Positions 1 to 14,415 are shown, counted from the first letter of the stretch. The stretch is 64,000 bases of DNA from Aurifilum marmelostoma (GCA_027559495.1 JAMXSV010000006.1:868001-932000); one strand, 5' to 3'. Notes: generated by a model from the sequence alone, not told the origin. Numbers and translations: made by a program.

Positions 1-2565
1 GGTCAGGGCTCAAAGGCGTGGAGGGGTCAGGAGTGTGAGGCAGAGAGGATGAAAGGTTGGATAGTGGCAAGATGGATAGATCGAAGACCCCCCAGGTGGG
101 GGTTTGGGTCCAAGGGTAGGGTTATGTATCCTGGAGGCGTGTCTGGGATCAAGGCACCAAGATGCAGATGAGGTAGTAGACCAGGCAGAGAAAAGAAAAG
201 CTGGGTGATTCCAGGTGCCACAGATAAATATCAAGGATGAGTGAACCTGAGCTGCTCAGACACCCAGTGACCACCCATGACAAGTGAAGCATGTGCAGCC
301 AGTGATCAGAACAAGGTGGTGATGCCGGATCTGTGTACCTTTTCACCTTGGACTGCCCCTGGTGTTGGGATAAGTGATGGTTCTGGTATTGATTGTAGGA
401 ATATGCTCCCTCTGGTCTGCTCAGATACACTTGCATTTCAGGTCCTAGTCAGAGAATGGCGATAGAGCAAGGACGTTCTTACTGGGGTATGCTGGATGAA
501 GTGCTCTTGTGTCACAGATTGTTCTGGGCTGTGGGCTTCAAGAGGAAAAAGGGGTAGGCCAGTCAGTGATGATGAGGGCAGGACTATTGAAGGGAGGCAG
601 ACCTGATGATGAGCGGGGATCTTGGTGGAGAACAATGATATGCGCAGAAGGTTCTGGTAAAGGAGATTGTTGGAGATGGTGAAGCTTATAGAGAGAAGAA
701 TGGGATTGCAAATGTGATTATGGGACCATAATGACAGCACAAGAGGGAAAGAGGGGGGGGCTTTGGAGGCGAATTGGTGCATATACTTAATACGCATTCG
801 AGAGAAGGGCAAGGGGCTACTTGCATGGAAGAGGTGTGTAGAGAGGTCTATGTGGGCGAAAGGAAGATGTGCGCCGAAGGATTTGGGAAGTAGATTTGTA
901 GAGAGGTAGGCTGTGGTAGATTATGGGTGGCAATGGTATGTAGTTATGCAAGTTTGGTGTTTGGAATATGCTTTGTGGAGGATGCGGCGTATATACAAGA
1001 GCTGTTGACACCATGTTGATAGAGCGAGGCTCTAGATCATGCAGCAGGCAATAGATGTCCAGGAAGGCAGCAGGACTGGGACTCTAAGAAGAATCAGGCT
1101 TTGGGCACTCATATCTATCACAAGATACTCAGGCAGACTGTTGGAATTAGTCAGGAAACTGTCAGGCATGTTCACAAGTTGACTCAAGTATGCATTCCTT
1201 GGATCGTATATATGATGGGGAGAGGCAATGACTGGCCAAAACTTACGGAGAGGAAGCCCAGATGTGGCCAGTCACCCACCCTGTTGAATATTGTCCTTTT
1301 TGGATGCTATAGAATCCAACTACCCAGCAGAAGACTAGCCCACCATGTCATCACCTGCCTACATGCCAGCTCTTCAAAGGTATGCTTCGCCTGCCGTTGG
1401 TGTCTGCACAGGAGGTTTGTATCCCATGTCAAGGACTACTCGATTCTGGCAAGCCTCTAGTACTTACCCGGCATCCTGTCTGCATCGCATCTCTTCTCTT
1501 CTCGCTAGCTCTTGTCCACCGGTTGGCTTGCCGGCCTCAAGCGGTCAGAGGATGTTCAAGCAGATGATGATACCTCGAAGATGACCACAGATCCTTTCAA
1601 GAAGATATGACCAGTCAACAGCGGCTGGCAAGATGCAGCTGTCACGATGACTATTTCACGGCTGTCTGGGAAAGAATTTCGGTGAAAGCCCATGCTTGCT
1701 AGCCTGACTTCTTCCTAAATCTTCACTTTGAGACAACAAGATGGGCTTTGAGGTGTCAATATCAAAGGGGTCACACTGCACCAGGCAACTCGCACATTGT
1801 CATGCCTATAGATGCTCATATACATGTACAACAGCCAAGCAGAAGACCTGCTATCCATGGCATGCAATGTGTGATCAAGCCTAGAGACAAGATGTTTTGA
1901 CCTTCTTGAGAGCTTTGTCTTAATTTGGGTTGCAGTCCACATGCTGATAGACTACACGTGATACATGGGTAGCCTTGGCTTCAAGCGCATCCATAGTAAC
2001 AAAGTGAGTAGATCTGCAAGGAGCTTGCGGAGTAGGCAACGGCATCACATACAAACACACAATTGCACAGCGTGATAGTCTCATGGAACTGTATCATTAT
2101 GCTTTCTGTCTGTCATTTGGTATCATTTGCCTCCCATACGGGACATTGGCCGAGGGGAAAATAGAAAAGACAACAAAAATAAAAATAAAAAGGAAACGCT
2201 CATTGCAGATCGCCGACCCCCCCTGTCAAATCAGTAACACCTGTCCGGTGTGAATGCAGCCGTTTTGCAAATGCTGTCTCGGGATTCGGCCGAAGACGAT
2301 GCGCTCAAGCCGATGGGCGAGCTGTAAAACACAAAAACACCTCCCCCTGAACGCCGTCTGGGAAAACAAAGAAATGAACAAAATCAGGAAGAAATCACGA
2401 ACCGTGGGATTCAAGCCAGGTCGCGCGTGTCCTGGCCCATATGCAAGCATCAAAGTTCATCCCACTCTGTTCCCGGGAGGCCCCGTCCATCCCATGTCAA
2501 CTCGTGCAACTCGGTAAGATCATTCGCGCGTTTTTCTTTCTTTCCTTTTGTTCCCTTCCCTCCCC
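1..2565. other. left-edge intergenic stretch, no gene recognised
   Basis: I find no recognisable gene. The plus strand is purine-rich for the first kilobase, giving long but low-complexity pyrimidine-coded frames on the minus strand that resemble no family I know. A 79-codon ATG frame at 1345-1584 on the plus strand has a good start context (CCACC before the ATG) but no recognisable product. The 3' end of the ELL gene lies at 2566, so the last few hundred bases are probably its 3' UTR. Confidence 0.5.
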
Positions 2566-5087
2566 TCAGTAGCACTCCCGCATCTGTCTGTAGATTGATG
2601 CCTTCAACCCCTCCAGCCTCTTCCGCTGTCTCAGCAGCGTGTCGTATTTCTCTTGAGAGAAAGTGCTGCTGCCCGACAGCTCGTAGTGGAGCTTCTGGTA
2701 CACCTCGTAGAACGTCTTGAACTGGCGTGCCTCGTTCAAGATATCACTCGATACCCGCTGGCGCTTCTTCTCTGCCACAGCGACATCGATGACATCACCG
2801 TCGGCCTCCATCTTGCGCTTCTTCACATTGATGGAGCCATTGGCGACGGTCACGGAGCGGTCGCGGGAGCGGTCGCGCTCACGCTCGTGACGAACCTCAT
2901 CGGCTGTCTGCTGCTCCAAGTCAGATGCATTGGTAGGCGGAGAAGATGCTAGCGGTGACGACTTCACCGGGCTGGTGTTCTTGTTCTTGGTGGTGTACCC
3001 AGGTCCCACGTAGCTGTTGCTGCGAGACGAGCTTTGCGAGCTGGAGTCGGAGGGTGGTCGCTTGTACGATACTGAGGTGTGCGCTGCGCCCGAGGCCTTG
3101 ATTTCCTTGCTGGTGCGCTTGCTCAGCGGGGTGCCCGAGCTGGAACTGCTGTCATCAGACATCTCCTCCCGGTTCCGCCTGCTAGGGATCGGCCGCGCGA
3201 TGACTTGCGGCTTGATGACCTCCTTGGCCGCGGACGGCTTTGGTTTCTGCTTCGGAGGTGCCGGGGCCGCGTCCTTGTCCTTTTGCTTTTCCAGCCTCTC
3301 CTTCTCCTTCTCCTTCTCCTTCTCCCTTTCTTTTTCTCGGTCTTCGTTGTCCTTCTTCGCTCTGGGCACAGTCTTGGAGAGAGGCGCCTCTGACGAGGAT
3401 GAATCCGAATCCGAGATGAACTCTTTCGAAAGGACCCGGCCGGCCTTGTCTTTAGACTTGCTACCGGCTTTGGCCGGTGACAACTTTGTGGCAGCCTTCT
3501 TGCCAACCCACTTTTTCTCAATCTTCTTGGCCGGCTGCTTGGTCTGCGATGTCGATCGCGACATGGGCTGGCTCGACTTCTTGGTTGCCTTCTTGGTCTC
3601 CGCGCCAGACGGGCTGCCGTCTCCATTCCTGCTGCCGCTCGAGTCCTCGGCGTCGTTCGTCTTGAGCTGGGGCGTCCTGGCAGCAGGCTGTGGCGGACCC
3701 TTGGCGATTGTGGGCAGAAGCTTGCTGAGACACTTTCCTTTCCCACGCTCCTCCTTGGGCAGCAGTCTGTCCCACACAGGCTCCGAGGCGCTCATGCGCA
3801 TACGGTCATACCGGTTGATGGCATTGTTAATGGCAAGCTGGCGATCCTCGTCTGAGTCGTAGTCGTATTTGAACACGTCCAGCTCCTTCCAGTATAGCTT
3901 CTTGAGGGTGAACTTCTGCAGGCCGTCGTCGAAGTCGGCTACCTTGTCGAGTACCTTCTGGAAATCCTCGTCATCTCCAGGCCACCGCGACCGCAGCTCT
4001 TCGTGTGACAATTCCTTAACGGCTAACTCGTGTACTATGGGCGCCCGGAGCTCCCGAGCCTCTTCTTTGGCCTGCTCAGCCGCTGACAACGTGGGATTCA
4101 AGGAGGGCGAGATGCCCGCGCTCAGGGCAGGGCTGTTGGGGCGAGACCTGGTGATAGCGGTGGCCATGGAGCCTGTCTTGCCCGGGAGCAATTTCGACTT
4201 GTTGCCCTTGGCCGCACCCTGCTTGCCACTAGTTGTCCTGATCGTAGTCGATTCGAGTATCTTGGTCCTACACGCAGACGTATTAGTATGGGCCGTGTCC
4301 AACCACTGCCACCATGCCACACATACGAGTTCTCTTTCTTCTCGTCATTGGCCTTCTGTATGGACTGCTTGAGCTTCAGGAAGTCGTCCTCGGTCTTGGC
4401 ATCCTGCGGCTTGTGGCGTGCTGCAGGGCCCTTGTAGGATATCTTGTCCCGAGCCACCTCGCGGCCCTCAGCCAGTCGGGGGTATCGGCTGAGTGGTGGT
4501 TTCGCAAAGAGCGACATGGTCGGAAGGGGAAATCTCTCTGCGTCTTGTGTCGAGTCTGAAGGATCGGTGAGGTAGAGGTCGAGGTCGGTGATTTCTGATG
4601 ACTTGGAGATCTTGTGAACTTCGGTATCGCTGCCATAGAGGAATGACTGTTGCCATAGGGAGCGAGAGTGAAGTCAGTAAGCTGGGTTGCTATATAGGGC
4701 GATGCCCAGAACAATTGCCCGTCCCAGTCGCATTGTTCCAAATAGGGATTAATTCCAGCGCGCAGCACCATTGATCGTGTGCCTAGGGCACATTTGTGAT
4801 TGTACGCATTTTTTGTCCAGCGATAGAACAATAGACGGTCGCCATTCTTTTCGCGCGTGCGCACATCCCCGTCCATCATGGAACCCACGAGAGATCGAAT
4901 CACACGGAGCACTTACGGGAACGTTCCCCAGCGACAAGTGGATGTCCTCCCCATCTTCCACGCATTGTATGAGGTCCCCAATCACATCGTCGCTGAGTGT
5001 TATGGCAAAGGCCTGCAGAGGGAGGGCATCTGCAGTACTGTCCGAGCTCTCCAGCTGGAGGCCGGTCTCGGGTATCCTCAAGACCAT
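2566..5087 (-). CDS. ell1: RNA polymerase II elongation factor ELL
   Basis: Three exons: 5087-4917, 4646-4327 and 4267-2566. Introns 4916-4647 (donor GTAAGT) and 4326-4268 (branch TACTAAT, acceptor TGTAG) keep the frame and give 730 residues. The N-terminus (IPETGLQL, then LSDDVIGDLIQCVEDGEDIHLSLGNVP-SFLYG across the junction) matches the ELL N-terminal domain. A winged-helix-like block follows (IVHELAVKELSHEELRSRW, then VLDKVADF). The middle is low-complexity Ser/Lys with a KEKEKEKER tract. The last 60 residues (FYEVYQKLHYELSG to LEGLKASIY) resemble the occludin/ELL C-terminal helical region. In known systems ELL stimulates Pol II elongation in the nucleus with an EAF partner. The start is the first in-frame ATG before the conserved block. 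It is divergent from the next gene across 12 kb. The family call is firm; the 270-nt first intron is longer than most here. Confidence 0.85.
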
Positions 5088-8000
5088 GTCAGGAGTCGTA
5101 TGCAGGTTCCCAGCTCGAGGAGCGTGGATGTGTCGGGTTTCCGCACCACAAGACCAGCAGCCGAAGCTGTCAAGGTTTGGGTTGAGGAGTATGAAGGCGG
5201 AACAGAACTGGAGACTCGATATTTCTTGGGTCTTTTCTCGGCTTCGTCTACGGAAGGGTAGGAGGGGGTCCGGATCGGGGTGACTAGGGTCGCAGTGCCT
5301 CTAAAGAGAAACGAATCCCTGAGGCAGAGGCAGTTGTGAGTTGTGTAGTATTGAGTGAAATGCAGCACACCACTACATGACTGTTCGGGTCCGTTCTTTC
5401 GGTCTGTCGACAGAGGCAGGGCGAGGCACAGGAGGGAGAGGGGCCGAGTCGAGAAGGTGAGGAGGGTTCGAAGGGTGAATCAGGTTGTAGGAGTGAGGAA
5501 GTAAAGGAGGAGAAGAGAGGTCAAAGGGCGGAGGAGAGTAGAGCTCCTTTGGGGGACCAAGCCAGCTGTGCTACCTAGTCTAGGTTGAAGGAGAGGCGGA
5601 AGAAGTGGGAGGAGAGGAGGTACTTCGTATGGTGTATGGTCGGTCGGTAGAATTGAGGTATAGAGTTGTCTAGTGGTGAGGGTACGGGAGAGCGAGGCAC
5701 CACACCAGGCGACGCCCAGTACGTAGCGCAGTAGCAGTAGCAGCATGCAGAGGGCGAAGCGAGGAACAAGGCACCACACCATACACTACACACAGTACAT
5801 AAGAGTGACCGGGGGGGAGGATGCTGCAGCAGCAAGACAAGGGTGGATACAATATGATGGCACTGAAGCCCATGGGCTGGGTGTGTCTGGGACCTGAGCA
5901 GCCAGCCTTGGCCTAGCGCAGCCGAGAGTGGAGCCTGTTGATGTTCCGGCATGTACCTCCCAAGGGCAAAGGGGGGGAGGTACCTCGCAGTAGCTGTGGT
6001 AAGCCTGCCAGAACCCAGGTCTTGTCATGCAGCCTGTCAGGCCTGTTCTTCAGCGCCTCGAGAGAAGTTGAAACAGCCCGCTGTGCTGGGCCAAACATCC
6101 AGCACACACCCGATTCAGAACAAGTCGAGCTGGCAGCGCCTATCAAAGGTAATTGTGAGGGGAGCAGGTTGGGGAGCTACTTCAGGCTACATGAGGCCTG
6201 TCTCTGGCCTGTGTGCATCGCAGCAGGGAACATGGATCGACGGCCCAGCATGATTTGGTCTAGGTGCATTTTCTTGTCAGAAGACCCTTTGAGTCCTTTG
6301 ATCACTCACATTCTACTCACCATCTTACATTTTGTCGAGTACCAGCCTTGTTTTGATCTGCGATTTGTTAATGCAGAAGGTGGTAGTGCAATTGGTGCAG
6401 GCTTCTCTGGAGGGAGTCAATTGAGGAGCCACAATCAACGAGGTCTCTCTGGTGGACATTACTACACAATCAATCCCATGCAGCCTGTTTCTTAAACCTT
6501 GACACAAATAGAACAAGGTCATCATCATCCGCCTGGAGACTGTGGAATTTTTTTATTTCTTATTTTCTCTTTGCCAGGGGGGGTGTTAAATGCACCGGCT
6601 CCGGAGGCGACATCAGAACGGGCCTTAGTAGGTGGCCCGTCCGTCGCCTCAGTCGAGATGACTATGGAACTGTCAATGCGTTTCGAACCTCGAAATAGCA
6701 ATGGCTTTGTCCCCGGCCTCCCGTTGGCGTTCATCCATTGCTCATTACTACGATAGCACACACCAGAATAACTGTCCCGACTATGCTGATCCATGAAGTC
6801 TTTCTTCCCCTCTCTTTCTCTTCCTCCTCCTCCTCCTCCCTCTCTCCACATATGTACTAGCCCGTGTCTGTGGAAAATCAGCTCATCCGCAGGCAGGGCA
6901 GGGCGGGGGCGGGAACCACGCATTCCCTCATCGTGTCGTGGCCCTGCCTTGCCAGGCGGAACTCGTCGGCTGGGTCATCCGCCTTGTCAAAAAAGACGAG
7001 CCCCCCCACACCTCATTCATCGCGCACCGCCGCAGTGCCCCGTCTCCAATCACACACCCTAAAAGTTCCGGGGAACTCGTACTATGTGGGAAAAGGAGTG
7101 TCAACGGTGAGAGAAAAAGCAAAAGAGGGGAGAGGAACCGGGGAGGGGGGGCCGGAGAGTGAGCGAGTGGCCCTTGAAGAATAGGGGAAGTTTACTCTTC
7201 GCTTTCAATTAAAAGATATATTTTCTCTCTTCTTTTTCTTTTTCTCGCAATATATGATTTAATTATCATTCTTTCTTTTCTCGGTCCTCTTCACCGCAAC
7301 GACCCCTCCCCCTCCCCTCTCCCAGTCCCTTCTCCTCTTGCTCCCGGGATAGTGCGGAGCTTTCGTAGATTGCCGCGTTCCAGAATCCAGTGTCTCGCAC
7401 TGCCCCTCCATCTGGAAATCCTATCGCTACAGATTCAGACTAGCTCGCCAGCCGGGGCGGTAAGGCGGTATCTGCCAGCCCCGGAAAGGATTAGCATTAG
7501 CCTTCGTAAGGCCTAAAGCTCTTGGGGGGCCAGCTCGCTGGGGGCTTTAGTGGTGTTGCTCTCGCGGCGATCCGGCCGAGCTGGGCCCTTGTTCCTTCTC
7601 TCTGGCCCCCCCCCTCTATCTCTCTCCCAAGCAAAGCCCAGCAGGCCCAGGTACCAGGCAAAGACGCCCATCCATCCATCAATCCACCAGATGTCTCGCA
7701 CGATCTGGTGCGGAGCGAGTGCCCTGCTCTTTTACCATGCCGTGCCCTCTGGCCCTTGTTTGCATTCTCTTGGGGGCTGCCGGGCAGGCAGTTGACATCA
7801 CTCCAAGTTTTGTTTGTCTTGTCTGCTCTGTGTGTGTAGTGTGTGATCTCCTGACTGCAACTTGATCATGCTCAACGGCAGAGTCACCTACCGAGGCGTG
7901 TGACGACACGCACTAGCTCCCTTGTGGGTCGATTTGTCGGCCCTCGTCCCTCTCTTCTTAGAGATGCCATGGTGTGTGTCATGGATGAGGTGACGACGAT

Positions 8001-10182
8001 ACAGTCCTGTGATGAGAGGCATCCGAGACTTTCGGCGTCTGCAGGAGAATACGAGGCAGGCAACAAAAAGGTGTTGTTGGAGGGGCGTGGTCTCTCGCCC
8101 GCTCACTTACCCGTGCCGAGAGGTAGCTTTTCGTACAGTGCCTTCTTTCTGACCTAGGGTTTGACATATCAGGGCACTCGCCGTTCAATCTCTTGTGTGT
8201 GTCTCTCTTCCTCCCTGCCCCCGGATTCTTCTCCCCGGTTCATTTATGCTGAAGGCTTGGCGGATCGAGAGTGAGTTATCCCTACTGTATACTTTACTAT
8301 GCCTCCGTATACGGCTCCACTGCTGAGGGACAGGTATCAATGTGCCTCTGTGTTTCTTAAAACGCACAAACAAGAGACGGACGGCAGCAGGACAACTTTC
8401 TCCCTCTTCCAGCACAAAGACAGTCCTGACCCACCGAGGCAGGGCCGCCCAACACAGCCAACATTCTCGGTGAATGGTGGGCAAACTCAGGCGGTGAAAC
8501 ACTCCGAGGCTGAACGGGGATTCGCCCCGAACGACAGAGCCAATTGAGCCTCTGATCAGGCGGCCAATGGAGGCGCGTGGCTTGGGCTGCCCGCTGAAAT
8601 GGGGGGCTCTCCACCCCTCTCCTCTGTGACCTCGCTTCATGTTTTAGCTGGGTGTGCGCCCGTCGGGCAGGAAAAGCCCTTGTAGCGGGTGTCTTGTGTT
8701 TGAGAATGATCTCTTCGCCTCTTCTCTTGTCTGTGCTAAGCAATGCTTAGCAAACTAGATTGTCAGAACCCAGGGGGTTTAATCCTTCCCACCAATTCTC
8801 AGCTGTCAAGTCTGACTGACAGGGTCTTTTTGCAGCGGGTTTCGGCCGCGGGCAATACATTAAGGAAAACAAGAAGAAATGAAAATAAGATGTCAAGACG
8901 TCGGAAATAAAATGAAAGAACTATCGATGCCGGTAAGGCAACTTTTACCGTGCCAATAGTACTTGACATCTTGGGCCTCCCACGTAGAGAACCCTATGCT
9001 GTCTTTAGGCTATGGTGACCATCCCTTAATAACAAAGTCACTCCCAATCGAGAAGAAGATCTGTGTTTCTTGAGGCAAGATCCCAAGTCATGCTGCTCCA
9101 CTCTGTAGAGTCTCTAGCGACTCGACTCAAAACTCGTGGATGATCTGACACACACACACACACAGCGCTCAGGCTATAGGCTCGGTTCCTGCGAGCGGAG
9201 GGGCTCTCACTTGCCCACTTTGCCCTGCATTGTTGCCGCCTGCCGGTGAGAACGTGTCGTGTGAGCCCAGGTGAACGTTACCACGGTACAGTATGAAACT
9301 TTATTATCCGCTCGTGCCGCTGCTACTGCGCGAAGACTCTCCCTCACTCCCCCTCCTTGCTACTTTGCTACTATATCCTACTATGTGGATTAGTTAGTTT
9401 AGTCTTGGTTCACCTCACCTCACCTCACCTCACTCTTACTCTTATTCTGATGGTCCCCGAATCGACTGGCCTTTGTTGGCCAGGTCCGGGGGCCTCGCCA
9501 GGTCGGGAAGGGCCCCATGCATTGGGTGATCGACGTTTGTGATTGTCAGGCACTCCCGCATGCCGAAGACCCGACGAAGAAGGAGAAAGCAAAAAGCCAA
9601 AGAAAGAAAAAAAAAAGTTATGCGTTCTGCGGTGGATCATGCATAACTCCAAACTCACACCACCATATACGTAATGAATCGAATTCATGGGAATCAGAGT
9701 TTAAAAGATGATATAAACAGATCGTACAAGCCTCAGTGAGGTTGGCGGTACGTCTTGGCGATTTGATCCTCTGTCCTCCCTGGAGAGAAAGGGCCCCCTC
9801 CTCCTCCTACTACTGCCTGTACAATGTACTGTTGGGTGGGCACTGTGCTCCTGCTCCCTTTCGAATTCAAGTTCAAGGTGGGGGGAACCTTGAGGAAGGA
9901 GGTGGTCCACAATCGTCCTTCCCACGCACCGACCCGCCGATGTGGATCTCGCTGGTCGCCCGAGTTTGTTCTTTCCATCTGGAGCTGCGGGGCTCTGAAG
10001 TACAAGCTCTACTCTTCTTTCTCCCCTCTCTCAGATATCAGACGGACAAACATACTGTTTTGCGTGTTTCTCCAGCCCGCCTTCCCTCCCTAACCATTGG
10101 TACAAAAGGGTGCACAGCAGCTCAGAAAGTGATGTGTCCCTCGCAAAGTGTTGCTGCAAGATGCACAAAGCGGTCAAGCCAT

Positions 10183-10183
<1 letters not shown>

Positions 10184-10218
<35 letters not shown>
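10184..10218. repeat. T35 homopolymer
   Basis: An uninterrupted run of 35 T in the gene-poor stretch. The length is likely to vary between clones and reads. It could be a poly(A) tail relic of a retroposed sequence on the minus strand, but no flanking duplication is obvious. Confidence 0.9.
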
Positions 10219-10219
<1 letters not shown>

Positions 10220-10587
10220 GAAAAGAGGAATCTAAAACTACGCCCCGTGGAACTACTACTGCTGCACGCGACGGCCAGCGTCCGGCATCAGCTTACAGAG
10301 TAGCCGCCGGCGGCGTAGAGTCACCGCAGAAAGGGCCGACTAGGGAATCTCAGCCAGGATCGCCAAGCCCAAACGGGGGCCCTACGAATCAGGCCATTGA
10401 TTTAGGAAGCGAGGGGTGGTTGGGGGTCGACGAATTGATAACTCGAGCCAGCAATAGTTAGATATTTTTTACTCGACTGTTGGCAACAGGGAGGATGGAG
10501 AAAATCGAAGAGAAGGGTAGTCCTAAAATGTGGATTCCCGCGCCTTTGTGGTGATCCCCATGCTTAGTGGGTGCTGGCTGACATTTG

Positions 10588-10605
10588 CCCCCCCCCCCCC
10601 CCCCC
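10588..10605. repeat. C18 homopolymer
   Basis: About 18 consecutive C followed by ACA and an A-rich run. Very long G/C runs of this sort recur across the window. Confidence 0.85.
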
Positions 10606-13600
10606 ACAAAAAAAATTACAAAGAAACTGAATAAATAAATAAGGGTACCCAAAGCAGTGGAGCGCTAAGCTGGCTCAGCAGCGGCAGCAACAGCAGTTAC
10701 TTTGTTAAGCAGTGATCCTCGCTGGGCACTGCCTCAGCCCTATGCGCAGGGACCAGACCAACCACTGCGCAGCTTATATACGTGGGCAGAGACAAGAATT
10801 ACTTCTCTGCTCCTCACCTCACCTCTACAGTATATCAAGGGGAAAGGAAGCGGCCATAAGGATACTGCCGCTTACACACATGCCAGCTCTGAAGCCTGTC
10901 ATCAGCTGCAACCAACGTAAAGCTGACGGGCGGGCTGACCGACCAAGCTTTTCCCTCGTCTGCATGAACGAGCCTTCTCGACTAATCGGATCGCCTGGCT
11001 GACGCTGATGCTGATGCTGCAGCAACATGCACCTGCGTATTGCACTGTCATTGCCTCATCAACACGAAACCGGGACAGGTTGAACGCATGTTCGTCTCAG
11101 GTTGTCTGCGCCAAAGAAAGAAAGAAAGAAGAAGAAAAAAACTTAGGCGCGGACAGGCGTGCCTTGCTATTCAAGTTCACAACTGCCGAACTAGTATGGC
11201 GGTATCGAAGGAAATTTGTGTTTGCCTTGCAGGGTAAAAAAAAAAAAAAAAAGACTTGAGTGGCTGGCTGTTCGTGTCTCTCAACCAATACCAGCCTGGG
11301 CCTGGGTCTGGGCCACCAACGGAGAAAAGACAGCGTATTTCGCCTCCTAATCAGGCCTTATTCAAGGCGCTGGGGGGGGGGCGTCCAGCCACTCATCCAC
11401 CAAGAGGCAAGTGCTATGGTAGCACCTGCTTGGGCCTCGACTGCCGCTGAACCAGAGATACATGACGATACAAAGCCCGCTATGCAAAGGACCCCGGCAT
11501 GCCGCTCCTCCTCTTCCTCCTCTTTCTTGACCCCCCGCCCTCGTCGCTGCTCTTCACGGCCCCTCAGTCGCCACTTGTCACCGACCGAGCTCTCGATACG
11601 GGACCGCTAAGTAGATTCCCAGCCAGCCGGATTGTCATACTGCATTTCGCCTGCCGGGAAAGAGGCGCGTTGGACGAAACGACGAGCTAGGTGAGGAGAA
11701 AGGTCGATGACAAAGGATTAGCTCGCCAAAAACTCGACTGTCCTACAGTTACTCTTCCGCCGCCTTCGCCTTTTTTTCGCGAATAAAGGGCGGGGGGGGG
11801 GGGAAGGGCAGATCGATCAGAGACACGCATACCGCCCTTGTGGACACTAAGGTACGTACTTACAAACCACCCCCTCCATCTTTGTTCTCTTTTGCCCAGT
11901 GCACGGCTGTACCTGCTGTGTGTACTTTGGGACGACGACGCAATGCATGCAGGCATGCATGCATGTCTTAGATGCCATCCCCCGCGGAGGTGTCTTGTGG
12001 TATGTGAAGTATCATGTACGTACTGTCCTCGACATGCAATTTTCCCGGGGTGTGCACCGGGTGTTCTGACCGAGCATATGCGCAGATGAGTCTTTTGGCT
12101 TTTTGTCTTTTCCGTAACACTGTCTCTTTTGATTCCCTCCTTCTTATTCCACTTGCAGGCCAGACACTCATCGCAGATGTGCAACCCTTGATGGTCGGAC
12201 CCATGAACAGCTGTCACGTAGCACCAACCCACGGAGGAACGATCTGCGGACTATCATGTCGACTCAAGACATTGTGTTATGTGATATGCTCAGCTCCTTC
12301 TGTACCAGAACACCGGAGCCGTTGATCCGCCACCTGTCCATGTTTGTCTGCTTCCGTGATAGATTGACAGATAGGCCGGCCCTTGCAAAGACAGATGCGA
12401 TTCTAGTACATGGTATGCATTTCGAGCAGGGTCCTTATTTCAGTTGCCCCTCCCTCCTCGGCATCTACTCCGTTGGGGGGTGAGAAGGAAGAAGAAGAGA
12501 AGATGGGGGTCCTGGTCCTGGTCCTGTCAGATGCCCATCTGTCGGTCGTCTGTCCATAGGCCGGGGTGACAGGCCACGGACACACGGCACCCAGTTGGGA
12601 AACCCACCTCTTAACCAGGAAAAGGGCTACTGGGCGAGGAACTAGTGAATCGTGCTTGAGTCGACGCTTACGTATATGGGGACGGTTGACACAAGTGTGA
12701 ATGGCACGCTGTGCGGAACAGAGTAAGTAGTGAGGTGATTAGTCTTCAGTAGTCAGTATGCGAGTGTGAGTGGACTTCGTGGGCCCTTTTCCTTTTCCCC
12801 CCCTTGGGTTCATCTCTTCTCTCTGTTACTTTTCACAAATATTCTAGAGTAGTACGCACCACCTCGGTGTAGACCCTGTATAGAGTACACGCACGCCCGC
12901 GGAAATAAAACCCCAGATCCCGAATGTAGAGGGCGGCGGGTCAGGCGCAACGCCTGTTCTGGTGCAGTGTGTGCCGACCGAGCTCGCCGAGGTCCCAGCG
13001 GGGGGGCAAGCATGGGCTCTCAAGACACACGCCATTGGCGGGACTTTGAATGCGGAAACAATTCTTCGTATGCGCACGAGGGAAGAATGCAGGAAGGGTG
13101 TGCATGGCATGGCATGCAGGTGGTCTCCCCCCTCCCCCCTCTTTTTCCCTACGCTACTCTCCTGAATGGTACCATTATCAAAAGATTCCGGAAGGTGTCC
13201 TTGCGGGCTCACACAGAGAAAGGAAGTCCGTGCGAGGGAAAGCACCGGTGGTGGGAAGAAAACTGACATCTCAGGAGAGCGTTTCGACAGACGCACACAT
13301 GATGGAGGGGAATTGGGTGGGAAGAAAAGGTGATGGTGGGGTGTCGTGCTCGTTATCGCCGGTCCTCCACACACCCGGGGGGGGGGGGCGGCCTGAGTCG
13401 AGCCCAGAGACATGAAGTACCATAGTAGAAGAGAAAGGTCTGGATGGTGTGTGGAGAGCTCTGAGAAGAGGAGAGGGGGGGGGGGGCGGGGATCTGGACC
13501 TAGGTGGAGGGGCAGCACCGGAACAGCACATCGGAGGAAATTGGAAGAGACATGTCCCATCTCATCATGTCCCAAAACTTGTTTTTTCCCGCCTGCAACA

Positions 13601-13962
13601 TCTTTTTTTATTCTCAAGATCGATCGGGGCGTCCGACATGGTTATGTCCCGTCCAGCTTACCATTGCTTTTTCCTGTTCAACTATTTCAGACACCATGAC
13701 GCCGTCTCTCTGTTCGAGGTCGTAGTATGTATCCCTTTGACATGTATGAAATATATAAAGATATATATATTGTCGCTTCGTCCTAAAAGCCGACTCTGCT
13801 TGTCTTTCTATTCCCCCATGAACTTGCGCAAACCTAGCCACAGTTCCGCCATGTCCGGCTCCGGGTTCCTTGTAGGATTGTCGAGGGAACATGACGGGCT
13901 TGGGCCCTTTGATGGTGGGAAGGTGGCAGCGGAGGGGTGGTGGTACGGAATACAGACACAAG

Positions 13963-13987
13963 ACACACACATACACACACACACACA

Positions 13988-14022
<35 letters not shown>
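13963..14022. repeat. (CA)n microsatellite
   Basis: About 60 bases of CA dinucleotide repeat, interrupted twice by a T (CATACA). It is non-coding as far as can be seen. Confidence 0.9.
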
Positions 14023-14386
14023 TTTAGGAACTGATCACTGCAGCTGATCCGCAGGTACCGGCTTGTACCTGGTCTCAGATGAGATGGAGGGGAAGGCGAA
14101 AGCGCGGTGCGCTGATCCACACACACTCTTCTTTCCTCATAGGCGGCGGCGGCGCTGGGCGGCCGGTCGGGGTGGACGAGACGATCTGCGGTCGGCTCAC
14201 CTCATCAAAAGTCAACTCCTCCTCCTGTTTGGGCAGTGGGCGACGACCCTGTGGTGACAGTAGAGAGAAACAATAGCTGTGTGATGTTCCGCAAGATTTT
14301 TGATCTCTCAGGCGAGATATAGAGCGTGAGGTGGCACGCCAAATGGTGAGGACCCTGGGAAAAGATGATCGACTGTAGGGGTAGTG

Positions 14387-14415
14387 TTTTTTTTTTTTTT
14401 TTTTTTTTTTTTTTT
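14387..14415. repeat. T29 homopolymer
   Basis: An uninterrupted run of about 29 T followed by CTCCC. It is the second long T run within 4.2 kb of the same gene-poor stretch. Confidence 0.9.

Noticed and set aside
1..1600. Retrotransposon remnant suggested by long minus-strand frames
   Set aside because: No reverse transcriptase, integrase, gag or LTR feature could be identified, and no RIP-like AT bias is evident.
3017..3862. 281-codon plus-strand ORF
   Set aside because: Antisense shadow of the ELL coding sequence; its Phe/Leu/Ser richness mirrors the KEKEKE tract.
9736..10461. 241-codon plus-strand ORF
   Set aside because: It is read through the T35 run as poly-Phe and has no family resemblance; an accidental frame.
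12844..13617. 257-codon minus-strand ORF
   Set aside because: Pro/Ser/Leu low complexity from polypyrimidine sequence and G/C runs; no motif and no splice logic.
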